This document shows positions 31,137-40,822 of a stretch of DNA of 64,000 bases, piece after piece. How positions within the stretch are numbered: position 1 is the first letter of the stretch; each line of letters starts with the position of its first letter. Origin of the DNA: Candidatus Fibrimonadaceae bacterium (GTDB lineage: Bacteria; Fibrobacterota; Fibrobacteria; Fibrobacterales; Fibrobacteraceae); assembly GCA_031281345.1 (NCBI GenBank), contig JAITFN010000067.1, forward strand, positions 16,375 through 80,374, given 5' to 3'. A program made the position numbers and the translations under genes. The notes under the pieces were generated by a model. It was not told where the DNA came from, made no database searches, and was given only the letters and a program-made list of their open reading frames with translations.

Positions 31137-32543
31137 ATGTCCCCATTCATAGCCTTGGATTGTATCTTTATATTGCTCCCCTTTGTGGTTTTGGCCTTTG
31201 GGTTATTTTCTAAAAAAATCTCTGTTTTATTGGCTAATTCCTGTTCGGCGGTTTTGTTTTTGCTTTATGCGGGTTTTTCTATTTGTGGATTTGAGGAAGG
31301 GAACTTAAATGCGAGTTTTTTAACTTGGAATGTGAATGGCTTTGGAATTTTGATAAGGGAACTTTTGCTGCTGTCTTTCTTTTTTGCCTCTGTTTTGAGC
31401 AATAATTACGATTTAAAAAACAAACCGGAATTTTTGGGTGCTATGCTATTTGTAGCGGTTGGCGGAATGCTTGTTGCCTCGGCTGGCGAACTTTTATCCC
31501 TGTTCATAGGCCTTGAGCTTGCAACTATGCCCATGTATTTTTTGGTTGCTTGGAACAAAAGCTCTGCAAAAGGAGCAGAAGCAGCCCTTAAATATGTGCT
31601 TATGGGTTCAATAGCCACTGCGGTATTGCTGTTTGGTCTCAGTTATCTGTATGGTTTCGCAGGGTCGCTTTTTTATGAAGATATTTACAACGCAGTAGGC
31701 AATACCCTTGAAACAGATGCCAAGTTATTGCTGGTGGCTGTGGTTTTTATAGTTATGGGAGTGGGTTTTAAACTCACTTTGTTCCCCTTCCACACTTGGG
31801 CTCCCGATGTTTACGAGGGTGCGCCAACACCGATAACAGCCTATTTATCCGTTAGCTCAAAAGCCGTTGCCCTTGTTTTTTTAAGCGCTCTTATATACTA
31901 TCCTTTGTCGGATTTGGGCTTTGTGTTCAGGATTATATTTTCTGCGCTTGCTATGGCAACCATATTCATAGGCAATTTGGGAGCATTGAAGCAGAGCAGG
32001 CTGCGCAGGTTTATGGCGTATAGTTCCATTGCGCAGGCGGGTTACATTTTAATAGGGCTATGCGGTAGCGAGAGGCTTGGCATTTCTTCTTTTGTTTATT
32101 ACTTGTTTCTTTATGCTTTTTCAAATTACCTTATGTTCTTTTTAATTAGCATAATAGGCAAAAGCCGCCCAGAGAGCTTTGATTCTCTTGCGGGGCTTTC
32201 CAAGCAAAGCCCTTTGCTCGCTGTTATGTTCGCCATTAGCGCATTTAGCTTGGCTGGAATTCCGCCGCTTGCTGGTTTTATAGGCAAATGGATGGTATTT
32301 GCGAGTGCGGCTTCTGTGGGAAATTATGTGCTTGTCGGTTTTGCTGCCATAAACAGCGTTATTGCTCTGTATTATTATTTGCAAATAGTGAAAGCTGCTT
32401 GGGTTAATGATGCAAACGAAAATTTGCCTCCTGTGGAAGTTTGCCTATGGCAAAAGATAATCCTTGTTGTGCTTGGTACTTGCGTTTTATTCTGTGGCAT
32501 TGCCCCCTGGCTGCATACTTATATATATTCGTTGGCGTGGTAA
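31137..32543 (+). CDS. nuoN: NADH-quinone oxidoreductase subunit N
   Basis: 468 residues with about 14 membrane helices, an antiporter-like proton-pumping subunit of complex I. Typical segments: GLELATMPMYFLVAW, KYVLMGSIATAVLLFG, KLTLFPFHTWAPDVYEGAPTP and FSLAGIPPLAGFIGKW. Usually the last gene of the nuo operon; here it is preceded by an intergenic promoter and followed by an unrelated gene, so it stands apart from other nuo genes in this window. A MrpD/HyfB-like antiporter subunit is the main alternative. Confidence 0.9.
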   Translation: MSPFIALDCIFILLPFVVLAFGLFSKKISVLLANSCSAVLFLLYAGFSICGFEEGNLNASFLTWNVNGFGILIRELLLLSFFFASVLSNNYDLKNKPEFLGAMLFVAVGGMLVASAGELLSLFIGLELATMPMYFLVAWNKSSAKGAEAALKYVLMGSIATAVLLFGLSYLYGFAGSLFYEDIYNAVGNTLETDAKLLLVAVVFIVMGVGFKLTLFPFHTWAPDVYEGAPTPITAYLSVSSKAVALVFLSALIYYPLSDLGFVFRIIFSALAMATIFIGNLGALKQSRLRRFMAYSSIAQAGYILIGLCGSERLGISSFVYYLFLYAFSNYLMFFLISIIGKSRPESFDSLAGLSKQSPLLAVMFAISAFSLAGIPPLAGFIGKWMVFASAASVGNYVLVGFAAINSVIALYYYLQIVKAAWVNDANENLPPVEVCLWQKIILVVLGTCVLFCGIAPWLHTYIYSLAW

Positions 32544-32562
32544 CATTTATGGACATAAAAAC

Positions 32563-33135
32563 ATGAAGATAAGAGAATTGCTGTTTAGGCGTTTTAGCTT
32601 GCCAGCGGGTCTTCTCGCTCTTGTTTCTGTTCTTGTTTTGTCTTATTTTTATTATCGCTTGCAAATAAACACTCCTTTTGCTTATGAACAGATAATTGCC
32701 AATATTTCAGAGTATAGGTTGCTGGATTCTCGGATATATGTTTATGAAAATCCTGAGCAAATAAATTTTTCTTATGTTAGGGATAATTTGAATATTCAGC
32801 AATCTCTTGTGGCATCTACAGAGGAATTGTTGAACAATTTGAACAGCGGTGGAATTAAGGTTCCAAGTACAGATGCGCTTTTTGAAATTGAAAAAAATAT
32901 AACTTTGAGAATACGCTGGCTCTCGGAGTGCTTAAAAAACGATTCTTGCAATGTTGAAGAATGGAATTACAGCAGAGCCAAGGCACACGATGCTTGTGGA
33001 ATTTTGCTCGCATCTTTTTACAATTTGGTGGCAGAGCAAGAAGAAGCTTGGTCTAAAAACCTGAAAATATTTTACATATTATCTGTTATGCTTTTGCTCT
33101 CCACGTTGTTTTTTGCAGCGAAGAGAAAGGAATAA
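32563..33135 (+). CDS. Two-helix membrane protein of unknown function
   Basis: About 190 residues: an N-terminal membrane helix (about 12-31), a periplasmic helical domain of about 130 residues with a possible disulfide (CLKNDSC), and a C-terminal membrane helix. The topology recalls the sensor region of chemoreceptors or signalling proteins but there is no output domain. The ATG at 32563 is used because the signal helix begins there; the longer frame overlaps nuoN. Confidence 0.55.
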   Translation: MKIRELLFRRFSLPAGLLALVSVLVLSYFYYRLQINTPFAYEQIIANISEYRLLDSRIYVYENPEQINFSYVRDNLNIQQSLVASTEELLNNLNSGGIKVPSTDALFEIEKNITLRIRWLSECLKNDSCNVEEWNYSRAKAHDACGILLASFYNLVAEQEEAWSKNLKIFYILSVMLLLSTLFFAAKRKE

Positions 33136-33145
33136 GGTTAAGTTT

Positions 33146-35851
33146 TTACTCTGTAACCAATTCAATGATTTTTACGAACAAACTGTTTGTCAGAGCATAG
33201 GTATCCAAGCCTTCAAAATTCAATGTGCTGAAAATAATTTTGCCCTTTCCGTACTCCATTATCTGCAAATCCACACCGGCTTGCAATTCAGAATTTTTTA
33301 TGGAAACCGAGTGTACATAGCTCACAGCATCTTTAATTTTAAGCATAGATAGGCTAGGCACAACGGCAGAGCAGGTTTTATCCAACACAGATTTCTCAAA
33401 TAACTCGCTTTCAAGTTCGGATTTTTTTGGGATGTAGTGAATGCTTGCCCCCGCAGCTCCAGAGGAATAAAAACACTCAAAAGAATTGCCAAATGCGGAA
33501 AAGTTGTTGAGCAACCTGATGTCTTCTGGAATTATGTCTGAGATAAAGAGGACTTTTCCAGATTTGACTGCGTTTGCAACGGATTCCAAAATTGAGTTAT
33601 CTGCCCAAGAACTGAGTGCCGCTGTGAATAACACCGGTTTTTTGCTGTTTATCATCTTGATTATTTCAGATGAATTTTCTGCGGTGTCTAAGAATTCGGA
33701 TTTTGCAAGCACGTTTTTAATGTTTGGAGTTTCAATAATTTCTATTGGTTCTTCCAAGGAATAAATTTCTTTTTCGTTGCTTTCAAGCGTTAGCTTTAAG
33801 ATGTAAGAACCTGTTTTTTGCGGAGCTTTTAGGCTTAGGTCGCCAAGAGATGCAAGTGTGAATTTTGGAACGGAGAAATTTTTGCTTTGCGAAACCTCTG
33901 CTTTCCCGCTTTTATTCAAAAGCTGCACAGATACGGTTATTTCGTTTAATCTTTTTTCGTTGAGCAAACTGAGCTGAAACGAAATGCTTTCGTTTTTTGC
34001 CACAACACGCTCCAAACCGCTCAAAAGCAACCTAGTGGAAGCGTTTATGTTTTTAATGCCTTGCTCTAAATTTTTGCTCTCTCCGTTTTCTTTTACTATT
34101 CCGCTAAAATCATTTTTGAAATCTGCCCATTCTTCAATGAAATATCCGCTAACAACAGGGCTGCTCTGCAAGCATTGAATGTTTTGGTCAAGCCCAGACA
34201 GAGCAAGCTCATTTGAATCTTTTACAAAAGATTCTGGATTTTGCCAAGTGTCTTTTGCGTGTTTGCTTATGAAGTTCTTTATTTTTTGCAACAAACTTTG
34301 CATATCAGCATCGTTTTTTGCAGAACCAAAGATATGATGATTTTTTATGGAGAGCAAAACTTTTCCGTTTTTCTTTATATCATCGGTAAACAGCTTGTAG
34401 TTCTCTTGCAGCCAGTCGTCTCCAAAGAATGGGTCTGGAATAACAAAATCTTTGTCTTCTGAAATTCCGTAGCGAGATAAAAACAAGGTGAAAGGAACTC
34501 CGCCAAAAATTTTGAGTGCGAGATAGTGCGAAGAATATGGAAGCACTGTGCCATCGGTTACGCCTATTATTTTTCCCGTTGCGCTGAATGTTTTTTCGTG
34601 CCCGTGCTTGAAATTTTGGTCGTTGTCTATGGAGACGTTGTTTATGTTGCTTATAGCCGGATGGCAACTTTCCAAAGTGTCTATGCGGTTTAAAAGTTTT
34701 GCTCCATTTTCTAAAATTAACCTACCGTTTTCTGAACCTAAAATCCAAGCCGCAAGTGATGGGTGGTTTGAACTTTCGCACACTATTTCTGGAGCGATTG
34801 CTTTAATGGCTTCTAAACCCATTTTGCTAGATTGCTCATCGCATATAGGGAATTCTTGAAAAACCAAAAGCCCAAGTCTATCGCATTCGTCTAAAGCCTC
34901 TCTGTTAAAAGGAGCGCCTCCTGTGCGAACAGCATTAAAACCCAGTTCCTTGATTTGTTCCAATTCTTTTGCAATAGAGGCATCTCTGCGGTGGCTATAT
35001 GTTATGCCGTGTATTTTAATTATGGAATCGTTTAAAAAGAAATCGCCCTGCTTGCAGTCAAATTTTTTAAAACCAAAATTAGAAGACAGGTAATTAGAAC
35101 CATCTAAACGAACTTCCAGAGCGTAATTATCTGGCGTTTCAGTGGACCAAAGCTTTATATCCTTAAATCTCAAATGCAGAGTGACATTCGTATTTTCCTT
35201 TTCAAGTTTAACTTCTTTTTGAATAGACGAAACTTCCAATTTTGGGTCGCGGGCAAAAATTTTCAGTTTTGCCACATAGTTGCGCGGGTTGTTGAAAGAC
35301 AATTTCACATTTATTCGCCCGTGGTCTGCATTTGAGGCTATTTCCATAGAGGTGAGCAAGGCTCTTTCGCCGCTTATTATGTATGCTTTGCCTGTAAGCC
35401 CTGCAAAGGGGTAGCGTTTCCAAGGCAGTCCTAGGGGCATTTGCTCGGCTGGTATAGGGTCGCCACCGGAAATTAGTTCAAAGCTATCGCTCGGCGAAAC
35501 GCTGGATATTTTAACGCACAGCAAATTTTCGTGATTTGTTTTTGCAAACTGCGAAATATCAAATTCAAAAGGAGTACTTGAGCCAAAATGGTCTCCCACT
35601 AATTTTCCGTTTACCCAAACAACCGCATAAACTGATGCCTGCTCAAAGTGCAGCAAGCATCTTTTGTCTTTGGTAGATAGTGAAAATTTTTTGTAATAAA
35701 AGGCTGTTTCAGCCGTATTTTCTTCCCAAATATGCGGAATTTCCACATTTTTAGCCTTGCTAGGGATTTCAGCAAACCAGCGGCCAGCTACCCCTTTATT
35801 TTCTGGGTCCAAAATAATTTTCCAAGTGCCGTTCAAATTCGTTTCGCTCAT
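33146..35851 (-). CDS. Glycoside hydrolase family 2-like protein lacking the usual nucleophile
   Basis: 901 residues. Order: galactose-binding-like sandwich (about 1-170, SETNLNGTWK, FEQASVYAVVWVNGKLVG), immunoglobulin-like domain, TIM barrel (about 280-560, IHGITYSHRR, FNAVRTGGAPF, NHPSLAAWILGSENG), then beta and ThuA/GATase-like C-terminal parts. The acid/base Glu is present (Glu374, in GSEN instead of the usual GNE). At the nucleophile position, 86 residues on, the expected SEYG reads SRYG (Arg460). No signal peptide. Either inactive as a glycosidase or changed in mechanism. Confidence 0.75.
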   Translation of the reverse strand: MSETNLNGTWKIILDPENKGVAGRWFAEIPSKAKNVEIPHIWEENTAETAFYYKKFSLSTKDKRCLLHFEQASVYAVVWVNGKLVGDHFGSSTPFEFDISQFAKTNHENLLCVKISSVSPSDSFELISGGDPIPAEQMPLGLPWKRYPFAGLTGKAYIISGERALLTSMEIASNADHGRINVKLSFNNPRNYVAKLKIFARDPKLEVSSIQKEVKLEKENTNVTLHLRFKDIKLWSTETPDNYALEVRLDGSNYLSSNFGFKKFDCKQGDFFLNDSIIKIHGITYSHRRDASIAKELEQIKELGFNAVRTGGAPFNREALDECDRLGLLVFQEFPICDEQSSKMGLEAIKAIAPEIVCESSNHPSLAAWILGSENGRLILENGAKLLNRIDTLESCHPAISNINNVSIDNDQNFKHGHEKTFSATGKIIGVTDGTVLPYSSHYLALKIFGGVPFTLFLSRYGISEDKDFVIPDPFFGDDWLQENYKLFTDDIKKNGKVLLSIKNHHIFGSAKNDADMQSLLQKIKNFISKHAKDTWQNPESFVKDSNELALSGLDQNIQCLQSSPVVSGYFIEEWADFKNDFSGIVKENGESKNLEQGIKNINASTRLLLSGLERVVAKNESISFQLSLLNEKRLNEITVSVQLLNKSGKAEVSQSKNFSVPKFTLASLGDLSLKAPQKTGSYILKLTLESNEKEIYSLEEPIEIIETPNIKNVLAKSEFLDTAENSSEIIKMINSKKPVLFTAALSSWADNSILESVANAVKSGKVLFISDIIPEDIRLLNNFSAFGNSFECFYSSGAAGASIHYIPKKSELESELFEKSVLDKTCSAVVPSLSMLKIKDAVSYVHSVSIKNSELQAGVDLQIMEYGKGKIIFSTLNFEGLDTYALTNSLFVKIIELVTE

Positions 35852-35968
35852 AAGTAGAGAAATATACTAAATTTTTTTTACTAATTTATTATTAAATAAG
35901 CTAGCTCTACAGCTTCTTTCGTTCTTGCGGAGGAGGCTTTCGGGGTTTAAAAAAATGGAGGGGGTCCA

Positions 35969-36568
35969 ATGATATACGGATATATCCGTGTAAGTGCGGA
36001 TAATCAAAACGCAGAAAATCAGAAATGCGAAATAGAGAATTTCGCTAAGCAAAACAACATAGTCATAGACGAATGGATAGAGGAGAATGTCTCTTCTATG
36101 CAAGAATTGCAAAAGCGCAAGCTCGGAAAGATTATCAGCGGTGCCAAGAGTGGCGACCTTATAATAGCTTGTGAGCTTTCGCAGATGGGGCGTAACCTAT
36201 TGCAGGTTATGGAGATGCTCAATCATCTATTGAACAGCGGGGCGCGGATTTGGACAATAAAAGACGGTTACAAGCTGGGAGACGATATTTCCAGCAAAAT
36301 GCTCGCTTTTGCGTTTGGGCTTTCTGCAGAAATAGAGCGCAAAATGATTTCACAACGCGTTAAGGAAGCTCTTGCTAACGTAAAAGCTAGTGGCAAGGTG
36401 CTTGGCCGCCCGCTTGGGCGGCGCAACACTAAATCCAAGCTAGCTAGCAGGGCAAGCGAAGTGCAATACCTGCTCTCCTGTGGCTATAGCCGAACGGCAA
36501 TAGCTAAGAAACTAAATGTACACAGGGACACATTGGCGGCGTTTTTGAACAGCCAAGCCGATAAATGA
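35969..36568 (+). CDS. Mpi-type serine DNA invertase
   Basis: 199 residues: resolvase/invertase catalytic domain with the nucleophile Ser9 (GYIRVS), the LSQMGRN and AEIERKMISQRVKEAL segments, and a C-terminal helix-turn-helix (SRTAIAKKLNVHRDTLAAFL). Closest in form to the Bacteroides master invertase Mpi, which flips many promoters; the target sites here are not known. A strong GGAGGGGG site precedes the ATG. It lies in a short gap with an AAGCT/AGCTT hairpin at about 35898-35915. No transposase or phage genes are near. Confidence 0.85.
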   Translation: MIYGYIRVSADNQNAENQKCEIENFAKQNNIVIDEWIEENVSSMQELQKRKLGKIISGAKSGDLIIACELSQMGRNLLQVMEMLNHLLNSGARIWTIKDGYKLGDDISSKMLAFAFGLSAEIERKMISQRVKEALANVKASGKVLGRPLGRRNTKSKLASRASEVQYLLSCGYSRTAIAKKLNVHRDTLAAFLNSQADK

Positions 36569-36576
36569 GCGTTTAC

Positions 36577-36582
36577 TATATT
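36577..36582 (+). promoter_or_regulatory. Predicted -10 box for the GH51 cellulase gene
   Basis: TATATT followed by a leader of about 30 nt with GGAGAGG (36605-36611) before the ATG at 36616. Overlaps the end of the invertase frame by no bases; it begins nine bases after its stop. Confidence 0.5.
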
Positions 36583-36615
36583 TACAACAAGTGTACTTTA
36601 AATCGGAGAGGTTTT

Positions 36616-39600
36616 ATGATTCGTAGAATAGCTCTTTTTCTATTCTTGGCTCTTGCCACAGTAGCTTTCGCGCAACGCCCAAATCGCATTGTTGTCTTTA
36701 AATTCTTTGATGGGCAATATAGGACGGGAGGTTTTGATTATTCTTATGGAGGAAAATCCAAGGTAGAAATAGACAAAACCCAAGGCTATAAATCAGCTGC
36801 TTCTCTGAGATTCGCCTTGGATCCAAGTGATTACTCAGGTTCTTCTATATGCCTTTACAATGAAGTCTCTGATCTTAGCAAAGTTTTGCTAGATGGTGCA
36901 GTTGAGTTTGATATTAAAGGCGCAGTTGGCGGCGAACAGGCCTGGTTTGGATTTTTGGATTCAGACGGCAAAGGCAAAAAAACGCAGTCCAAGCTTTCTC
37001 TGAATAAATACGTGCAAATAACCAAAGATTGGCAGCACGTGAAAATTCCCTTGGCAGATTTCCCCGATAGAGGTATGTATTGGGACGACACAAAGAAAAC
37101 CGAGCTTCCAGACCGCATAAATTGGGATAAAATTGCAGAGTTCCGCGTTTCGGTTGACAAGGGAACCAACCCCCAAGGCTTTCAGGTGTGGGTTGCCAAT
37201 GTTGAAGTTGTGAAAGGCACAGTTCCCGTTGCAAAACCAAAACCGAAAATTGTTTACTGGGACGAAAAAACAGAAACCATAGAAGGACCAAAAAATCCAG
37301 AGAAGCTAGATGGCAAAGCAAAAGCCCTGCAACCGAATGGAGTGTTCTATGCCGGTAATCTCAAAGGATTTGGCTATGTATATGGCGGATTAACCGCATT
37401 CAAAGAACAACCTTCTAAAACTCCAAACAGAAATGTTTTAGCTGCCTATATGGACGACAATGAATATTCCGGTGTAACTCTTTCTTTGGGCGAAGGTAAA
37501 TACATAGACCTTTCTAAAGTTAGGAACAAAGGCGGTGTTTATTTTTGGGCAAAGGGCAAGCAAGGTGGAGAAAAAGTTGGTTTTGGCATACTTGATAATC
37601 AAGGTGGCGATATAAAGAGCCAAACAAAAACCAATTTGCAAGACTGGGTTGAAGGACAAACACTTTCCAAAGACTGGAAGCTGGTAAAAATTCCTTTGAA
37701 AAAATTCCAAGATGCAGGCAAGGCTTGGGATGCCAACAAACAGGCAGAAGTTACCAAAAACATACAGTGGAACAAAATTCAGGAAGTTCGTTTTTCAGTT
37801 GGCAAAGCAGATAACAAACGCGATGGTCGCCAAGACGATCCTGTAACTATATATGTTGACCAAATCACCTTTACCGAAAACATAGATTGGGTAGATCCGG
37901 ATTTAAAGTGGGATTCTTTCAAAAGCAATGCGCCAGATTTGGTTTTGCACGATTTTGAAAACAACCCTGGATTTGAACCATCCACAGGTCCAAAATCCAA
38001 AGTATCTTTTGATATAAGCAAAGGCCATTTAGACGGCAAGTCGTTGAATGTTTCTCATTATATGCTAGGCGACTGGGTTGACATTGTTTATGATTTTGAA
38101 AAGCAGAAAGCGAAAAAAGAACTTACTGACTGGACAAAGCACTGGGGTATAATGTTTGATATTTACACAGATAAAGCTTGGCAGGGTATAACCGTTCAAA
38201 TAGGCGATAAAGGCAGGGAAATTTTTGTGAGCAGCACCGGTGCGCCAAGAGGCAGAAGCACAGTGCTTGTCTCTTTCCGTTCATTCACCAAGTTCCCGTA
38301 TTACCAGCCACCCGAGGCAGTTCAAAACGGTACTTTTGATTTAGACGGAGTAAAAGTTCTGGACTTTAAACCCAGCGGAGAAGGCTCCGAAGGCTCTTTC
38401 CAAATAGACAATGTTAGACTCACCAATTTGCGCGAAGTGCCGCGTCCAAAAGTTCCAGAAAGTGCTAGCCTAACAATAACCGGAGATTTGAACAAGGTTA
38501 TAAATCCAAATATATCAAGTGCTATTTTTGGCATTAACGCGGCTCTTTGGGACGGCGATTTGCTAAAACCCGAAACAAAAAAATATGTGAAAAGAATCAA
38601 TCACGGCGTGGTTCGCTATCCAGGCGGACTCCGTGCTGACGATGACCACTGGAAAAAGATTTTGGAAGCCAAAGACTGGATGGTTGACACAGACGAATTC
38701 CTTGAGTGGTGCAAAGAAACAGGCACAACACCTATGTTCACAGCTAATTTTGGCACAGGAACAGCAGAAGAAGCCGCAGACTGGGTTAAGCACACCAACA
38801 TAACCAAAAAAGCAAATGTTATCTATTGGGAAATAGGTAACGAAATTTACGGCGATTGGCATCCTCAATACGCAAAATATGGTGCAGACAAAGGGCACAC
38901 TTATGGCAAACGCGCTCGCGAATTTATTACTGCTATGAAAAAGGTTGACCCAAAAATTAAAGTTGGAGTTTTAGGCGTGCTAGACGGCGAATGGAATGAG
39001 AATGTTCTCAAATACACCGCTGATGTTGCCGATGCCCTTATCATTCACCATTATCCACAGCATTTTGGTGAAGAAAATGATTTTGGCTTGCTCGCCTCTC
39101 CGCAAACTTTGGATAAAATTTTCGGTCGCGTTAGGGAAAGCATCAAAAAACTTTCACCCAAAAAGGATATTGAAATTTGGCTAACCGAGTGGAATTCTGT
39201 TGATTTCAACCCAGGACCTCAGTCCATATCTTTGATAAATGGTTTGTTTGTTGCAGATTACCTAGGCACGCTTGCCAAAGTTGGAGCAGGTTCCGCTCAG
39301 TATTGGGATATTCACAACGATATAACCCCAGAAGGCGGTGATTACGGCTATCTTTCCCGTTCTTACGAAGAGATAATCGGTGGCAACAAACCGCGCCCAA
39401 GCTATTATGCTTTCCAAATGGCCGCAGACGGCATTAGAGGCAAACTTGTTGAAAGCAATAGCGGTAGCACAGATTTAACCACTTATTTGTCGGTGAACGG
39501 CAAAAAGAAAACCTTGCTTGCTATAAACAAAAGCCCCTACACCGCTTTCAATAGCACAATCAAGATTCCTGGTTTTGCTGGAAAAGCAAAGGTGGAGGTT

Positions 39601-39735
39601 TTGGCTACTCCAAAAGGGCAAGCAGCAGGCAAAGTTGTTAAAGTTGACCCGCCAAAAGCGAGCAGTCAAGAGATAAAAGAGGGTGCTGCGATAACATTCC
39701 CCGCGCATTCCATAACATTGATTACCATTGAATAG
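36616..39735 (+). CDS. Secreted multi-CBM glycoside hydrolase family 51 endoglucanase-like enzyme
   Basis: About 1039 residues. Signal peptide about 1-19 (ALATVAFAQ) sets the start. Three tandem beta-sandwich carbohydrate-binding modules of the CBM11/CIA30-like type follow (about 20-205, 235-425, 445-615), each ending in an aromatic/polar INWDKIAEFRVSV-like strand. The GH51-type barrel (about 625-960) has acid/base Glu743 (IGNE) and nucleophile Glu858 (WLTEWN), and a C-terminal beta domain. The order resembles Fibrobacter succinogenes endoglucanase F (Cel51A). Expected to act outside on beta-glucan or cellulose; arabinofuranosidase activity is the alternative. Confidence 0.88.
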   Translation: MIRRIALFLFLALATVAFAQRPNRIVVFKFFDGQYRTGGFDYSYGGKSKVEIDKTQGYKSAASLRFALDPSDYSGSSICLYNEVSDLSKVLLDGAVEFDIKGAVGGEQAWFGFLDSDGKGKKTQSKLSLNKYVQITKDWQHVKIPLADFPDRGMYWDDTKKTELPDRINWDKIAEFRVSVDKGTNPQGFQVWVANVEVVKGTVPVAKPKPKIVYWDEKTETIEGPKNPEKLDGKAKALQPNGVFYAGNLKGFGYVYGGLTAFKEQPSKTPNRNVLAAYMDDNEYSGVTLSLGEGKYIDLSKVRNKGGVYFWAKGKQGGEKVGFGILDNQGGDIKSQTKTNLQDWVEGQTLSKDWKLVKIPLKKFQDAGKAWDANKQAEVTKNIQWNKIQEVRFSVGKADNKRDGRQDDPVTIYVDQITFTENIDWVDPDLKWDSFKSNAPDLVLHDFENNPGFEPSTGPKSKVSFDISKGHLDGKSLNVSHYMLGDWVDIVYDFEKQKAKKELTDWTKHWGIMFDIYTDKAWQGITVQIGDKGREIFVSSTGAPRGRSTVLVSFRSFTKFPYYQPPEAVQNGTFDLDGVKVLDFKPSGEGSEGSFQIDNVRLTNLREVPRPKVPESASLTITGDLNKVINPNISSAIFGINAALWDGDLLKPETKKYVKRINHGVVRYPGGLRADDDHWKKILEAKDWMVDTDEFLEWCKETGTTPMFTANFGTGTAEEAADWVKHTNITKKANVIYWEIGNEIYGDWHPQYAKYGADKGHTYGKRAREFITAMKKVDPKIKVGVLGVLDGEWNENVLKYTADVADALIIHHYPQHFGEENDFGLLASPQTLDKIFGRVRESIKKLSPKKDIEIWLTEWNSVDFNPGPQSISLINGLFVADYLGTLAKVGAGSAQYWDIHNDITPEGGDYGYLSRSYEEIIGGNKPRPSYYAFQMAADGIRGKLVESNSGSTDLTTYLSVNGKKKTLLAINKSPYTAFNSTIKIPGFAGKAKVEVLATPKGQAAGKVVKVDPPKASSQEIKEGAAITFPAHSITLITIE

Positions 39736-39757
39736 AAAATAAGGATAATTGCAGTGC

Positions 39758-40780
39758 TCAAAAGCCTGCAATTGTCCAATCTAATTTACCTTGTTCCGTT
39801 TGAGAACGACCGCGTTTGTAAAGCAATTCGCCAAGAGCTAGTTTAATTGCATTTCTCTCTAAGAACCCTTCAAAATTTGAAAGAATGCTAAATGTCTCTT
39901 GTGCCTTTGCTTCAAATTTAAGAGGTGGTATATTTGCATCGCTCCAAGCAATGGTCAAATTTTTTGGAAAGTTTTTGGGATTATAGGTTTTTTCATTTTC
40001 AAGCACAGAAGCAGGATAAATGATTTTAGATACACCTTCTACGTTATGAATTGAATAGCCATAAGGAGTGCCGTTTTTGGTTATTCCTATGCGCCCTGCT
40101 ATAAATGATTTTTGCTGTGGCATACTGAGCGTGAGCATTCTGGTTGCCATTTCAGCGGGTTTTTCGTTTTGCCAAACGTGATCCATATAGCCATATCCGC
40201 TTATTTCCACAGTATCTTCTCCAATACCCACGCGGCCTTTAATTCTGCCATAAGGAATGTGCACATACAAACCGAATTTGTTTCCGTCTATATTGAACAC
40301 GCCATCTCCTTGAACAACACCGTTCACAGCACTTGTAAATGAGACATCTAAGAATTTTTTGCCATTTTTATTAGCAGAAAACAACACGCGGTGCCCTGTG
40401 CCGGGTAATTTTTCCATTAAATAATCGCCACCAGCAATAGAAATGCTGTTTGTGCTTTTATCTTCAACAAATCTATCCGTTGAATATTGCCGCCCCACGC
40501 TATGGCTTTTGCCTTTGAAATTCCATATTGAAAAATCGGTGCCTATTTTAAAACCCTGAGTTGGAACATACATCCAAGTATAATTCACATATATTTTTGT
40601 ACCATTGTCAAGTACAAAAACATAGCTCCACATTTCGTTGTATTTATCGCTTTTTTGTGGATGCCTAAAGAAATCGGCTGCATTGGTTTTTCTTTCTTCA
40701 CCAGCAGGGTTGTTAATAGCAGATATGCCAAGCGATGCGAGGCATAAGAGGATAAGCGCGATTTTGGGTAGTTTTGTCAT
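39758..40780 (-). CDS. Secreted AttH/Svf1-like (CrtC-type lipocalin) protein
   Basis: 340 residues with a signal peptide (about 1-22). The GYGYMDHVWQN motif (about 196-206) and two similar beta-barrel halves match the AttH/Svf1/CrtC lipocalin-like family, which includes hydroxyneurosporene synthase and lipid-binding proteins. Substrate and role unknown. Convergent with the cellulase gene and divergent from the phosphonate operon. Confidence 0.7.
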   Translation of the reverse strand: MTKLPKIALILLCLASLGISAINNPAGEERKTNAADFFRHPQKSDKYNEMWSYVFVLDNGTKIYVNYTWMYVPTQGFKIGTDFSIWNFKGKSHSVGRQYSTDRFVEDKSTNSISIAGGDYLMEKLPGTGHRVLFSANKNGKKFLDVSFTSAVNGVVQGDGVFNIDGNKFGLYVHIPYGRIKGRVGIGEDTVEISGYGYMDHVWQNEKPAEMATRMLTLSMPQQKSFIAGRIGITKNGTPYGYSIHNVEGVSKIIYPASVLENEKTYNPKNFPKNLTIAWSDANIPPLKFEAKAQETFSILSNFEGFLERNAIKLALGELLYKRGRSQTEQGKLDWTIAGF

Positions 40781-40822
40781 AGGAATAATAAAATACTAAT
40801 TTTTATGAAAAAAGAATAAATT

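Noticed and set aside
35969..36568. The invertase as a sign of a prophage or transposon
   Set aside because: No phage, transposase or conjugation gene is near, and the flanking genes are ordinary carbohydrate enzymes.
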